From contig JACEEZ010022955.1 in assembly GCA_016584305.1 (NCBI GenBank), forward strand, positions 1 to 64,000: a DNA stretch of 64,000 bases. Direction: 5' to 3'. The notes under the pieces were generated by a model. It was not told the origin of the DNA. It ran no database searches and worked only from the letters and a program-made list of their open reading frames with translations. The stretch comes from Chionoecetes opilio. Lineage: Eukaryota; Arthropoda; Malacostraca; Decapoda; Majidae. A program made the translations under genes and the position numbers. Shown piece after piece: positions 1 to 10,500 of the stretch; the first letter of the stretch is position 1; each line of letters starts with the position of its first letter.

Positions 1-701
1 AACCCCAGCCCAAATTTAAATAAAAATTTCCCATATTCATGGAAGACTGCACGGCAGACCACCACACTAACAAACAATAACTCTAAGCCTGGGGAGAACT
101 CGGTCCAGGCCATGGCCTTCCTCAGGAGCTCGGAACTGTTCGGCCAGGCAGTCTGAACAATATCAATAACATCTAACTCGTGTTTCGCCGTATGACACGA
201 GGTTTACAGATTATAGTTTCATGCACACACGCTCAGTAAATGATTCATAACAGTTTTTCACGGGCGGTCAAACAGCATATCATGTATATCGATATATATC
301 AACAGGATGATATATTTCTCTAAATTTACAGTTCTGGTCTAAGTACCTGCATAGCCATGCTATCATTAATCCTTCTCTCGCGTCATAAGCCTAAGAAAAT
401 AGGATTTCTTCTTACTTTTACATTAAGATTACAGGCTCCATAGAAGTAAAAATAAATATAATGAAAGTAATATGTTTCAAAGTACGAAAGTTTTTCCGTG
501 AATTCTTCTGGTTTTAGATTTCGTCACAAAAAAATGTAAGGATGTCTGCGTCGAGGCGGCTCAGATAGCCCATCGGCCATTGAGTCTTGGAAAGATGGGC
601 AATAAGAGTTGTGATAAAGTAAAGAAGCACCGTGAACTGGCTCCAGCCGGCCTTTCTACTTTGAATATAAAAAGATAACTTTCACTCCCTTATCCGCACA
701 G

Positions 702-822
702 GGGGTTTGGTATCTGCCTCGCCGATGCTTTGCAGGGGCGATCGAGGGCGTGCAGGGTTCCAAGGGTGATGGCATGATCGGCGTGGACGACATCACAGTC
801 TTCTCGTCGTCCAGATGCTCAG
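702..822 (+). CDS. internal exon, C-terminal part of a MAM domain
   Basis: This 121-nt open stretch lies between a good splice acceptor (pyrimidine-rich tract ending CCGCACAG at 694-701) and a donor (CAG|GTGAGA at 820-828). Read from its first base, it has an Ala-Ile-Glu-Gly-Val start followed by Gly-rich spacing and the motif GVDDITVF, then a Cys. MAM domains end with a Glu-(Gly/Ala)-Val strand, a short Gly loop, an (I/V)DD(I/V) strand and a conserved Cys, so the match is to the end of that extracellular adhesion module (for example in receptor phosphatases, meprins and many arthropod surface proteins). No neighbouring exon was recognised, so the gene cannot be named. A second possible acceptor (TTTGCAG near 737) would shorten the exon. 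The flanking DNA is AT-rich intron-like sequence. This is the only host-like exon I would defend in the window. Confidence 0.55.
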
Positions 823-1640
823 GTGAGATGAAAAATAAGATAACAAAATAAAATAATATGTATCATTTCTATTACATTAGTATAGTAATAGTAAAAATAA
901 CAGTATCAGTGTTGATTGCGACGTGGTGGTGCAGAGGAAGACATCCCACTCGGCCCATAGCCAAAGCAAGGGGACCGGATTTGGAGTTCCAGGCTGGGTG
1001 ATATAATGATAGTCTCATATTTAAGTAGAAAAACAATACTGGACGGAAGCTTACTCATTAGTCACTAAGTCTGATATCTGTGGTCCTGCGTGTTTGGCTC
1101 ACATAATTTAATGTATAGAGATTATTGTGACGCCTTGTAAACGCAATCTCACGGGCCCCACTACTAAATGATTTGATATTTGAGTGCCTGCACGTGCTTC
1201 AAATTTTTTTTAAATAGTGTCTCTCACATTGTCAATTTTTGGATGAATGATGCAAGATGGTACAACTACGTGCTGCCATTGAACTGTATTAAGTGAGTCG
1301 CAGCACTATCTGCGCATTTCAATTATACCGTCTTGTGGGACTTTTACTCGAATTACATTGTCAAGATAAAGGATGTTCTAAAGTCTCTCTCTAAACATTC
1401 CTTAAATCTAAACCGAAAAATAAAAAACTATGTAGTGTTTATCTCATAAAACAGGAAGTAAAACTCTTGGTAGAAAGAACGAAACGCGCCCCCGATACTC
1501 ATAGTCGGAGTAATACACTGTCTTTTCAGATATCCTTTTTTAAATTTCCATTATGCTATTTTTTTTTTCTGAGGAAAGTGTCGTAACGTCAGATCTATGA
1601 GGAAGAACAAACATTCCTTTATTTCGGGATAATATAGTCT
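823..1640. other. AT-rich sequence with no recognised feature
   Basis: No long open frame, repeat array or RNA motif was seen. It reads as intron or intergenic DNA downstream of the MAM exon donor site. Confidence 0.4.
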
Positions 1641-1857
1641 CATGATGAAGATGAAGAAAGCCACGCACCGCTGGCATCCGACAGCTGGGTGAGGCCCGTG
1701 CACGGGAGTGCACGCACGGGCGTGGCTTAGGAAGGTGTGAGGAGGTTCAAAACACTTCCCTTTCTTTGAAGGGCTGGAGTAAGGGGTGGGAGGGGAGGTG
1801 AGGCGCCCTAGACCATTGGCTTCTCGGGTTCGTACCGAGAGTCATGATAAAGGGTTT

Positions 1858-2045
1858 GAGCGAAACCTTCGTCGACTTGGGAAAGGGTTTCCCACAAAAG
1901 GGAATTTTTGGAACGAAGAGAGCGACGAAGGTCGGCACGAAGACAGGGGTCCCCCCGTATCTTCGTCCCGACCTTCGACCGTCGCGTTCCCTTTTCGTTC
2001 CGAAAAATACCCCCTTTTGGGAAAACCTTCCTAAGTGACGAGGTT
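1858..2045. repeat. imperfect palindrome, arms about 90 bp
   Basis: The left arm (about 1862-1950) contains a CTTGGGAAAGGG start, a run AAAAGGGAATTTTTGGAACG, then CGACGAAGGTCGG. The right arm (about 1955-2045) carries the reverse complement of the same blocks in reverse order, centred on GGGGTCCCCCC. Arms differ at several positions, so this is an old inverted repeat or a fold-back element, not a perfect artefact. Open frames here (for example 1786-2034) follow from the palindrome and are not supported as genes. Confidence 0.6.
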
Positions 2046-3321
2046 GTGCCTAACCTTCATCAGACTCTCGGTACGGGCCAAGTGTTGTTCAGCATGTCGC
2101 CCCCTTTATTGCCTCCCCATTGAAGAGTGTGTCAGCAAAAAAAAAGCCAAGTGACGAACCGAGTTTTTTTGACCGTGACATCTTAAATTTCATCCCTTTT
2201 AAATTTTTTGTGCATTTTAACGGAATGATGTCAATTTAACAACAAACCAATTAATATTCATGATTCGCATAAGAATTTTTCAAATAGGAATTTTGTAACA
2301 GTAAATCATTGTGAATTTCCTTTGTTTTCTGCACAGCCCTTTTTCGATATAATTTTGAAGTACTTAACTATTCAGAGTTGGGAAATTTAAAAACGGAGTT
2401 TATATATAAGTAACTGCCTCCCCACATCGCGACATCGCCAAGTCATTGCCCCGTATGAGCATATAATCCCGCCGTCACTGAACCATTTTCTTTCATGTTA
2501 ACTTCCCCACCTTCTACTCGACAAAAACCTTCCAGACAATTTTCCTCTCTTCTTAAATGACACCAACTTTTTTCCTTCTAAAATGAACATTTTTGGGACA
2601 TTTTTTAATATATAATTTATTAAAAATTGAACGGGAAAAATTTCACATGCATCTCTTTTTAAATTAGCCTAAGAAGTTGGGTGCCCGTGGCGTTTGCTCC
2701 ATTTTGTTTCTCCCCCCCCAGGTTTGCTCTGAAACAGGGGCCTTTTTCGTTCATGAATGGAGTATGTCTACATTTTTGTGGGGTGGATCCACTCATAAAC
2801 CTCCCAATAGGATAGTAAAACGTTTTTCGTCACATAACCCCCCTCCTCTGATGACGCTTCAATCTTTAAACACGATGCAATGTGTTCTCTTGCTATCTTT
2901 ACCGTTTTTTCATGTTCACTCTTCGAACTTGCTAAGCATGCCTCCCCCCCCGGGGTTTCCCCCTGCACAAGACTTTTACTCTTCTATCCCTATTCGTCCC
3001 ATCTTACTAATGCAAGATTTAACCAGTATTTTCACTCTTTTTTCCCTTTTTACAAGTAAACGGGGAACTCTCTTCATTTTACTTTTGTCCACCTTCCAGA
3101 TTTAAAAGGTTTTTAAGAGAGCGCATCAGGACCCCCTCCCGCCCTAAGTTGATCCCCCCCTTTTATTTTAATTTCTTATGTTTTATTTAGCGGGGACTGG
3201 CAGTAGGGGGTTTTTTTGTAAAAAAAAATTCGCTCCTGGCCGGTTTTTTTTGAAAAAAGAAAAAAATTTGAGGACAACCTTTTACATCACTTTTCATTTT
3301 TTTCCTTTTATATGTCCTCTA
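2046..3321. other. low-complexity AT-rich and C-run-rich DNA, no gene seen
   Basis: A 142-codon open frame at 2677-3105 has Phe/Pro/Ser-rich composition typical of T- and C-rich DNA, no domain and no start context, so it is not called. The segment just before the Helitron-like 5' end at 3322 is poly-pyrimidine. Confidence 0.4.
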
Positions 3322-4140
3322 TCTATAATAATATAAGCGAAAGTGTGTCTGTGTGTTGGGGGCCGGCTAGGTTCCGCCCCCCAGTTCCCCCAAACCCCCT
3401 CATAGGCACAGTTTTGGAACCAACTCGACCAGGGGAAAGGGTTTTAAGCTACCATGGATGACCGTCATCTTTTTTTTTTGCAGCTATTAGCGGGGAATTG
3501 TGAAAAAAAAGTGGGTTGCGAGAATTGGGGAAAACCTTGATTAGGGTGAGGGGTAAGGGTGGTGAAGGGGGGGGTGATGGGTATTGGGTGGGGGTGAGGG
3601 TGAGTGAATGGGTGGGGGGTGATGGGTGATGGGTGAGGGAATAGATGGGGGGGAGGGTAATGGGTGAGTGAAGGGGGTGTGTGGGTGATGGGTAAGGGGT
3701 GAGTGAATGGGTGGGGGGTGATGGGTAATGGTGAGTGAATGGGGGGGGGGATGGGAATGGGTGAGTGAATGGGTTGGGGGTGATGTGATTGGGCTGGCGC
3801 ATAGACCACGTATACTGGACTGCGCAGGGAAATATGGGCCCTGTCGCACAAGGGGCCTGTAATCGGGGGCTGCTCGGATCATATATATAATATTCGGATC
3901 ATAAGACGGTTTATCAGTATATATATGTACTTTTTTTAATCTTCGTAAAGTTTTTCATAATATTATCAAATAAAAAACAGTAAAACACGCTAAAGAAATG
4001 CCTTACGAGACTGAAGAAATATGCATGAATTAATATTCACTTAAATCTCCCATTTAAAAAATTTGCGAGTCAAATTTTACATGAAGGGACAATAGAAGCG
4101 CAATTTTTTTAGCTTTTCCCGCTATATTTCGTTTTTGATA
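3322..4140 (+). mobile_element. Helitron-like interspersed repeat, copy A (5' end plus body)
   Basis: The copy starts with TCTATAATAATATAAGCG after an A. That fits a Helitron 5' terminus (5'-TC, insertion after A). A very similar start occurs at 35253, also after an A. Shared blocks follow in both copies: a GT-rich stretch, a block around CACAGTTTTGGAACCA, a T-run and a GATGGGTAATGGGTGA-type minisatellite. From about 3900 to 4140 it instead resembles 56440-56700 (blocks ATAATATTATCA and GAAATATGCATGAA). No open frame for a Rep/helicase is present, so it would be non-autonomous. The 3' terminus is not clear in this copy. Superfamily assignment is inference from the termini alone. Confidence 0.5.
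3541..3785. repeat. GGGTGATGGGTAATG-type minisatellite
   Basis: Degenerate tandem units built from GGTGAGTGAATGGGTGGGG and GTGATGGGTAATG. The same array occurs in the second Helitron-like copy (35514-35763), so it is part of the element. Pro/Ser/His-rich open frames on the minus strand are products of the array. Confidence 0.8.
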
Positions 4141-4439
4141 AAGAATTAGAACCCTGCATAAATAGCTTAACTAAATAAATAAAATCATAAATCCCGGGAA
4201 TTTTCCCCCCATTTAGAGATTTTTTATTTGTCAACGCAATTTATACTTGGTACTAACTCATTTATCAGAAAAAAGAAATATATAAGTAAAAAATAATATT
4301 TCAATCGGGAAAATTACCGATTGAGATTTTATTTATTTATTTAACGCCTAATTTTGCATGGTTTAATTTAAATTTTTCAGATAACGAAATACACAATGGA
4401 AAGTAATAAAAAATTTCCGCTTTTGTTTATATTTGTTGT

Positions 4440-4925
4440 TTGTTTAATTCTACGCCTTTTCCCCCCCCTATTTGTTTTTTTTTTTTCTTCAGACCTTCAA
4501 GACCCTTCTAAAACCCTTTTAAAAAAGTAATTATAAAGTGGGGGAGAGATGCCCCTTCAACCTTCCCCCCACCCCCTAAACGACCCCCCTGGACCCTCAG
4601 AAAATAATAGGTTAATTTTACAAATAATCTTTCTGTAACTTAACCAACCTAAACCCATAATAACCTCCTAGAAGACCCCCCAAAAAAATTTTACTAACCT
4701 AACATGGTAAAATTTAGTTTCCCCCCTTGGGGTTCCCCTAGGAGGTTTTTGGTAAGGGTTTGGTTATAGGGAGGTTGGTTTTGAATATTTTTTTGGGTTC
4801 AAGGGGGGGCATTTAGGGAGGGGAGGGGGTGTTAAAGGGGATCTCTCCCCCCCCTTTATAATTCGTTTTTTGTGGAATCTGAAGGAATCTGGAAAAAAAA
4901 CAAAAAAAAAACAAAATTTTTTAAA
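4440..4925. repeat. large imperfect fold-back repeat
   Basis: The left arm runs from a T-run with CTTCAGACCTTC through GTGGGGGAGAGATGCCCC to AATAACCTCCTAG. The right arm carries the complements in reverse order (CTAGGAGGTTTTTGG, then GGGGATCTCTCCCCCCCC, then GAATCTGAAGG and an A-run). Arms are roughly 170-230 bp and the centre is near 4700. There is no coding sequence. It may be a fold-back element or a MITE; boundaries are approximate. Confidence 0.6.
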
Positions 4926-5257
4926 ACAGTCAGTTATATTCGAGACCCGGAAATCACTTTCTAAGAGGAAATCTCATAATGCCCCCACTTAGTTGTTAGC
5001 CCGGGAATTAATATAAAGTTTTTGTGCTATACGATGGTGCACAGAGACTGCTGACATACAGCAAAAAAAATAATTTTGCTGTTGAAGAACAGGGACCTCC
5101 GCCAGGGACGTGAGCAGCACACCTGCCTAGCAAAGTAGTAGAGGCACTAGGGGAAAAGGGGCAGCATTGCCCGAGGCCTTTACTATTTTTGGGGTTTTTA
5201 TTAAAAAAAAAGGAAATCCAATGAAAAATAGGATAGTCGAAAGTTGGAAGGAAAAAT

Positions 5258-5460
5258 ATATATATAAATTTTATATATATATATTATATATATATATATT
5301 TTAAAATAATATAATATATATATAATTAAATTAAAAATATATATATATATTAATATATATAAAATATATATATACGAGTATATATAAAATATATATATAT
5401 ATATTATATATATATAATTATATATATAATTTAAAATATATATTATTTTATAATTATAAA
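5258..5460. repeat. AT microsatellite, interrupted
   Basis: Runs of TA with short AAT/TTA interruptions. The open frames at 5696-5988 just downstream have no recognisable domain. Confidence 0.85.
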
Positions 5461-7110
5461 AATAGACTATATGTCATTTTTCAGGGTAACAATAAGAATA
5501 AAAAATCAACTTAAATTTCGTCAGCAAACTCGTACATGACGTCATTTTCTTGATTTTTGGGGAAGGGATGTTAAATAAATGGGAAAATTCACCGCACATT
5601 TTGTTAGGTAGAGATATTTTTCCCTTTGAAAACCACTAAGTCTCAGTGATACATATTTTTCCTTTTTTGATATACCAAGTATAAATATAGGCTACATGTA
5701 CTGGGACACTTCCGTAGGCAGGCGGCTACGACTGAGACATGTCTATTTCCCTGTCAGTGTTCACTTTCCCGTACGGGTCACGGATATCTTGCTCAGCCCG
5801 TTTTTGGCAGATTGTGCAAGTAGAAATATGGAAAAAAGGACGGGAAAAGGGGACCTTTTTGGACTGTCCTTTTCATTACTAAAACAAAAAGACAGGCAGA
5901 AACCTAAAAAGGACACTGTCCTTAAAATGACAAACCTTGCAAACCTGCCGTTATAACCGAGTGGCGTGAGTGTACCGGTACGGTACATGTATTGGACCAG
6001 CTTCCAACGGACCAGGAACCGTCGCCCAATTCCAATGATCTGAAACTCGAGAAAATGCCAGTGGTCGCGGGCCCAGTTTAACTCAAAGGTTGGTCTACTG
6101 TTTTTTCCCCCCCGCGACTAATATTTTCATAAATCAATTTCGCGATGAAATATTGATGCACCGCATCTGAAAAATTTAAAAAAGAACGTTCTTCTGTTGT
6201 TCTAGTAAGTGTATACATGACATGCATTACGATTGAACGTTCTAAGATAGAAAATTTAATGCAAATTACTCGCCTCGAGTAGCAGAGCTTGAGATTATTT
6301 TTTACATGTATATTGTGGCATGTATAATTTGGGCGATGTTCACACTTTTTTCTAAGGACAGTACTGCTGCGTCTGGGCAAACGTTGTCAAATACAATAAG
6401 AAATGCCTTTGGGAAAAAAACGAAGAATAAAGAATGCCGAAATCGGCTTGTTGCTGCGACAATATAGGTTTATAATTGTGGAGGGCGACACGCCGCGGCG
6501 GGGAGTGGTGGGCGGGGAGATTGTGGCGGGGAGATTGAATCAAAACATTGCCACTTCACGCGTCGACTCATTGCACTTCCAGGCTTTCTACCTGATTGAT
6601 ACACAATAATAACAGGAACATATGACTGCCTTGGTATAGATAACTTCTAAACATACGTTATTGACTGTATAATATCATAGAGTAACATTTACCTCGCCTC
6701 CTCAACTATAACCTACTTGGTTATTTGGTTAAATACATGTTTTACAGAATCAGGCTTCTATACAATATACATATAGAAGAAAATCGTTCTTAGAATTATA
6801 CTTTTGTGTTTTAAGTGCAGTAGAATAAGCCCATATTTTGTTTTCCAGTAGACCAACTTATTAACAAAAAAGTGAGTTAAAACTGCCAGCGACCCCTGGC
6901 ATTTTGAGTTCCAGTTCTTTCGAATTATGCGTGGGAGGTGACGCAATAATTGTGTGACAGTGACTTATCGTCACTCTCACTCTCTCTCTCTCTAAATTCT
7001 GGAAATATTGGGGATTTTTTTGCTAAATTTAAAGAAAATCTGGAAATTTCATGAAAGGGTCTGGAAATCTGTCCGAAACCCAAAATATCTGGAAAAATCC
7101 AGACTTTTCT
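5461..7110. other. unique-looking sequence without a recognised gene
   Basis: Several short open frames on both strands (for example 5696-5956, 6078-6380) overlap each other and have no domain, splice pattern or codon bias I recognise. There is a CT run at 6978-6996 and a series of TCTGGAAAT blocks at 6998-7110 leading into a hAT-type end. Confidence 0.35.
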
Positions 7111-7128
7111 GGCAATCTGGCATCGCTG
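7111..7128 (-). mobile_element. hAT-type terminal inverted repeat (right-hand end)
   Basis: Read on the minus strand this starts CAGCGATGCCAGATTGCC, which fits the hAT terminal pattern CAG-N-G-N-T-N-N-CA. The element body would extend to lower coordinates through the TCTGGAAAT-rich stretch (6998-7110). No matching left end or 8-bp target duplication was found. Confidence 0.35.
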
Positions 7129-7149
7129 ACTAGGGGCTAGGCTGAGGGG

Positions 7150-7160
7150 CAGTGTTGCCA
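7150..7160 (+). mobile_element. hAT-type terminal inverted repeat (left-hand end)
   Basis: CAGTGTTGCCA fits the hAT terminal consensus. It faces right, only 21 bp from another hAT-like end facing left, and is followed by repeated ATCGT blocks (7186-7260). No opposite end was seen. Confidence 0.35.
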
Positions 7161-7780
7161 CCCTTTCAGTTGGGAATTATCGTACTGGCTCCACAAAATT
7201 ATCGTTTTTTCAGTGGAATTGTCGTACAGGCTTCTAAAAAATATCGTCTTTTTTATCGTGCATTATTATTAAATGTATTTATTTGTGCTTGCTAATTGAA
7301 TGTATTTATTGAAAACTTCATGTTATTTGTTTATCTATTTTGATTTGCAGGATTCAAATTAAGGCATACAATGAAAATATATCCTGTTTACAAAAACAAA
7401 AACAAAAAAAAAAATTCAATGGAAGACATAGTAAATGCCATTCTAGATACCGGTAATCAATATGAACGTAAGAAAATAAACAGATCATTCAAATAGACAT
7501 GGACTTTTTTGCTTGCAAAGCTTACTAAAATAAAATTAGAAGTATATATGTTCAGTAATCATCACTAAATTTTTTCTTCAAAATCATCATCTTGTGAAGT
7601 TCTGGAATAACTGTGCATGATTCAGGCAAACCTATCTTTAGAATGAGTACACATGATCCTCTTGAACCTGTGATGCAGCCAGCTGAGAAAGTGTTCCATT
7701 TACTGACTTGGTTTTTAGTATATTTCCTTGTTTAGTTTTGAAAGATTAACTTTGCTGAACAGTGTTCAGCAAAGACAAAG

Positions 7781-7987
7781 CACAGCCACACACACATCAC
7801 ATCATACACACAGTTACATCACACCACACATCACAACTACTAGACACACAACAACCCATATCACACCCAGTCACACCACACCCAGCCACACCACAACCAG
7901 CATCACACTTAGCCACATCACAACCCACATTTCACCCTCCACCCCACGCCACACATAACACCCAACTACACGGTCCACACCACACCA
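7781..7987. repeat. CACACC/CATCACA-rich array
   Basis: Degenerate CA-rich repeat with interspersed ACCCAGCCACACCACA units. The open frames at 7728-8070 are composed of His/Thr/Ser and result from it. Confidence 0.8.
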
Positions 7988-8075
7988 CACATAGCACCAC
8001 TGATCTATATAACATGGATCGCGGAAGCCTGGCTCAGCACTGGTTCCAACTGTCCGCCATCTTGCCGTAACCAAA
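7988..8075 (+). repeat. about 90-bp cassette, also present inverted at 9975-10062
   Basis: Blocks CTGATCTATATAAC, GGATCGCGGA, CCGCCATCTTG and AACCAAAACAA occur in this order here. They occur as reverse complements, in reverse order, at 9975-10062. The spacing is similar but the middle has diverged. Both copies sit next to CA-rich arrays that run on the same strand, so the inversion involves the cassette and not the arrays. Confidence 0.6.
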
Positions 8076-8101
8076 ACAAAGCCTTGTTTCTGCGGCTCGC
8101 G

Positions 8102-8187
8102 TTGCTGTCTGGCTGTGTTATCGCCTCGTCATGCCAAGCTGTGCTTGCTGTCTGGCTGTGTTATCGCCTCGTCATGCCAAGCTGTGC
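8102..8187. repeat. 43-bp perfect tandem duplication
   Basis: The unit beginning TTGCTGTCTGGCTGTG and ending CAAGCTGTGC occurs twice back to back (8102-8144 and 8145-8187). Each unit contains an ATG in the context CGTCATGCCAAGC. Confidence 0.9.
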
Positions 8188-8240
8188 TGTTATGTCTGTA
8201 CAAACAGACCGGAAACCTGGAAGTGGCAAATCTTTCCACC
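8174..8240 (+). pseudogene. possible first exon of a THAP-like zinc-finger gene
   Basis: From the ATG at 8174 the reading begins Met-Pro-Ser-Cys-Ala-Val. After a one-base frame change it reads Cys-Thr-Asn-Arg-Pro-Glu and then an aromatic Trp-Lys-Trp-Gln-Ile-Phe-Pro run, followed by a donor-like GTGAGTAA at 8241. THAP zinc fingers start Met-Pro-x-x-Cys, have a second Cys a few residues on, and then a Phe-x-x-(F/I)-Pro motif. The match is short and needs a frame change, so it is weak. THAP domains occur in host regulators and in some DNA transposases (P, Kolobok). Confidence 0.25.
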
Positions 8241-8249
8241 TGTGAGTAA

Positions 8250-8420
8250 CACCACACACACACACACGCACCCACCACACACACACACACAAAACACACA
8301 CCCACCCCCCCACACACCCACCCACACCCACACCACCCACACACCCACCACACACACCCACCCACCCACACAACACACACACCCCACCCCACACACCACA
8401 CCCACACCCACTCCCCACCA
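8250..8420. repeat. CA/CCCACA-rich array
   Basis: ACACACAC runs mixed with CCCACCCACA. Gly/Val/Cys-rich minus-strand frames and Thr/His/Pro-rich plus-strand frames here are not genes. Confidence 0.85.
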
Positions 8421-8689
8421 GCCATCCTTTCTTAATCCATCTACCCACTCCAGTCATCCACCTATAGTTAAAAAAAAATAAAGGTGGATATGGTATACTT
8501 TTTTTTATAAAAATAGATATGATATAAGTATATTTTTTTATACTTGTTAACAATTAGTGGGGAACGGAAGCAGACCTGAGTGCGGTATGATACAAATTAT
8601 CATAGCGCTTCCTAATAAGCGGTGCTTGTTCTAGTGGAGATAGCTTTATTTTGCGAAGAAAAAAAAAAAAAAAAAAAAAAGTATACCTT

Positions 8690-8885
8690 GTGGTTAAAGT
8701 TAGGTTAGGTTTCATTAAAAACTATAAGGTTGGGTTTAGGTTTCTTTTAAAACCTTTAAGGGTTTAGGTTAGGTTTCATTAAAACCTATAAGGAAAGGGT
8801 TAGGTTTCATTAAAACCTTTAAGGTTAGCTAGGTTAGGTTTCATTTAAAAACCTAAAAGGGTTTAGGTTAGGTTTCATTAATATT
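8690..8885. repeat. tandem units containing GGTTAGGTTTCATTAAAACC
   Basis: About five degenerate units of 35-45 bp with the core GTTAGGTTTCATTAAAA and an intervening CCTTTAAGG palindrome. They include TTAGG, the arthropod telomere motif, but not as a regular (TTAGG)n array. Confidence 0.75.
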
Positions 8886-9342
8886 ATTATTTTATTTTTT
8901 TTTGGGGGGGGGTTGCGCAAAATAAAACTATCCCCATTGCAACAAGCACCTATTGAAAGGCCAAGCAAAAATAGTTGATGTCTCTTAAAACGACCGCAAA
9001 ACTCTCGTCCATTATTCCCAAAAGTTGTTTCGTTAGTCTAATGAAACCATAGTCGTTTCGTACACTCAGCTCAGAGTGAACTTGACTACTAGATTTACGA
9101 AACGACCCCAGGTATGTACAAAAATACTCAAAATCAGCGTACGAAACTAACTACTTTCAATTCAATATACCTAATTAAGAAAGGTTTTTTTGATTAGGCC
9201 AAAGGTTTTTGATTAATTTAAAACTTCCTGTAATCCGCGAGAGTGCTTCTATGGACCACTGTGGCCCGCGCCGTACCCGTGGCCGCGGCGGTACGGGGCT
9301 GGCGCCGTTATAGTGGACGAGAAAGGCGTGTTCGCTCATTAG

Positions 9343-9361
9343 GTCACACACACACACACAC
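9343..9361. repeat. CA microsatellite
   Basis: Uninterrupted CA dinucleotides just upstream of the 35-bp minisatellite. Confidence 0.8.
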
Positions 9362-9414
9362 TCGGGGGCTAACACTGCACTCTAGCCTCTCGCTTTCCCA
9401 ACATACACCAAAAC

Positions 9415-9739
9415 CTGTCACTACACCCCTGTAGGGCCCTCGCAACACACCTGTCACTACACACCTGTACGGCCTCGCCAAACACCTGTCACTACACACC
9501 TGTACGGCCTCGCAAGAAAACCTGTCACTACACACCTGTACGGCCTCGCAACACACCTGTCACTACACACCTGTACGGCCTCGCAACACACCTGTCACTA
9601 TACACCTGTACGGCCTCGCAAGACACCTGTCACTACACACCTGTACGGCCCTCGCAAACACACCTGTCACTACACCCCTGTACGGCCTCGCAAGGGGACA
9701 CCTGTCACTACACACCTGTACGGCCTCGCAACACACCTG
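9415..9739. repeat. minisatellite, unit about 35 bp, nine copies
   Basis: Each unit holds ACACCTGTCACTACA, then CACCTGTACGGCCTCGCA, with small length changes at the unit joins. The Arg/Val/Cys frames at 9344-9754 on the minus strand are translations of this array. Units are highly similar, so it is recently homogenised. It is not a CRISPR: there are no unique spacers. Confidence 0.9.
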
Positions 9740-9807
9740 TTGTCTGTGTATCACCGTAAATAAATGACTTGGAAGGTTCGACGATGCACTAGGTTGGAAG
9801 TTTAGTA

Positions 9808-9911
9808 GTAGTAGTAGTAGGTGTTAATAGTAGTTGTAGGTGGGGTAATAGTAGTAGTAGGTGGTATAGTAGTAGTAGTAGTAGTAGGTGTTAATAGTAG
9901 TAGTAGGTGGT
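9808..9911. repeat. TAG trinucleotide array
   Basis: AGTAGTAGT runs broken by GGTGTTAATAG and GGTGGTAATA, in a few higher-order copies. Confidence 0.85.
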
Positions 9912-9974
9912 AATATAGGCTATCACATGCCAGCAGCCAACACCCAGCCACTGCCTGGCCGGCGCCATGTATTT

Positions 9975-10062
9975 GTTTTGGTTATGACAAGATGGCGGTG
10001 GTGATTCAGTATCTCGACCACAGCTAGCCCAGATCCGCGATCCAGTTATATAGATCAGTGCC
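9975..10062 (-). repeat. inverted copy of the 7988-8075 cassette
   Basis: Carries TTGTTTTGGTTATGACAAG, ATGGCGG, TCCGCGATCC and GTTATATAGATCAG, the complements of blocks in the copy at 7988-8075. Confidence 0.6.
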
Positions 10063-10069
10063 ATAGCAC

Positions 10070-10500
10070 CCAGCCACCCCCAGGGGACACAAAGGCCAAA
10101 TCATACCAAACATCACACCACCCAAACTCAACAATCCATACCACTCCCAGCCACACCCCCATATCACATGTCCCACAACACCCACACAACAAACTCATAT
10201 AACACATAATCATACCACACAAAACCACATAAAACTGCACATCACACCCAGCCACACAACATAACCCCAATTTACACAGCCATACCACAAAAAAACACAC
10301 ACTAACAATCACACCCAGCCACACAACAAACATATGAAAGCCATACCAAAAAAAACACCACACCACACATCACTGCCAGCCACACAACCATATCACCCCC
10401 AGCCACCCCACAAAACCCAAACATTGCATCACACATCAACCTAGACACACAACAACCCATATCACACTCAAAAAGACCCCCACAGCCACATAACCATATT
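10070..10500. repeat. degenerate CACCCAGCCACA-rich array
   Basis: CA-rich sequence with recurring CACACCCAGCCACACAAC and ATACCACA blocks, similar to 7781-7987. Cys/Val/Trp-rich minus-strand open frames here are artefacts of composition. Confidence 0.75.

Noticed and set aside
1786..2123. Several overlapping plus-strand frames of 61-82 codons
   Set aside because: They lie on an imperfect palindrome, so openness is shared between strands and frames.
3449..3882. Pro/Ser/His-rich minus-strand proteins (also 35447-35911)
   Set aside because: They are translations of the GGGTGATGGGTAATG minisatellite in the Helitron-like repeat.
7728..8553. His/Thr/Pro-rich and Val/Cys/Gly-rich open frames on both strands
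   Set aside because: They arise from CA-rich arrays; only the small THAP-like string near 8174-8240 was kept, as a weak candidate.
9344..9754. Repeated Cys/Arg/Val protein on the minus strand, or a CRISPR-like array
   Set aside because: It is a head-to-tail minisatellite without unique spacers, in a eukaryotic genome.
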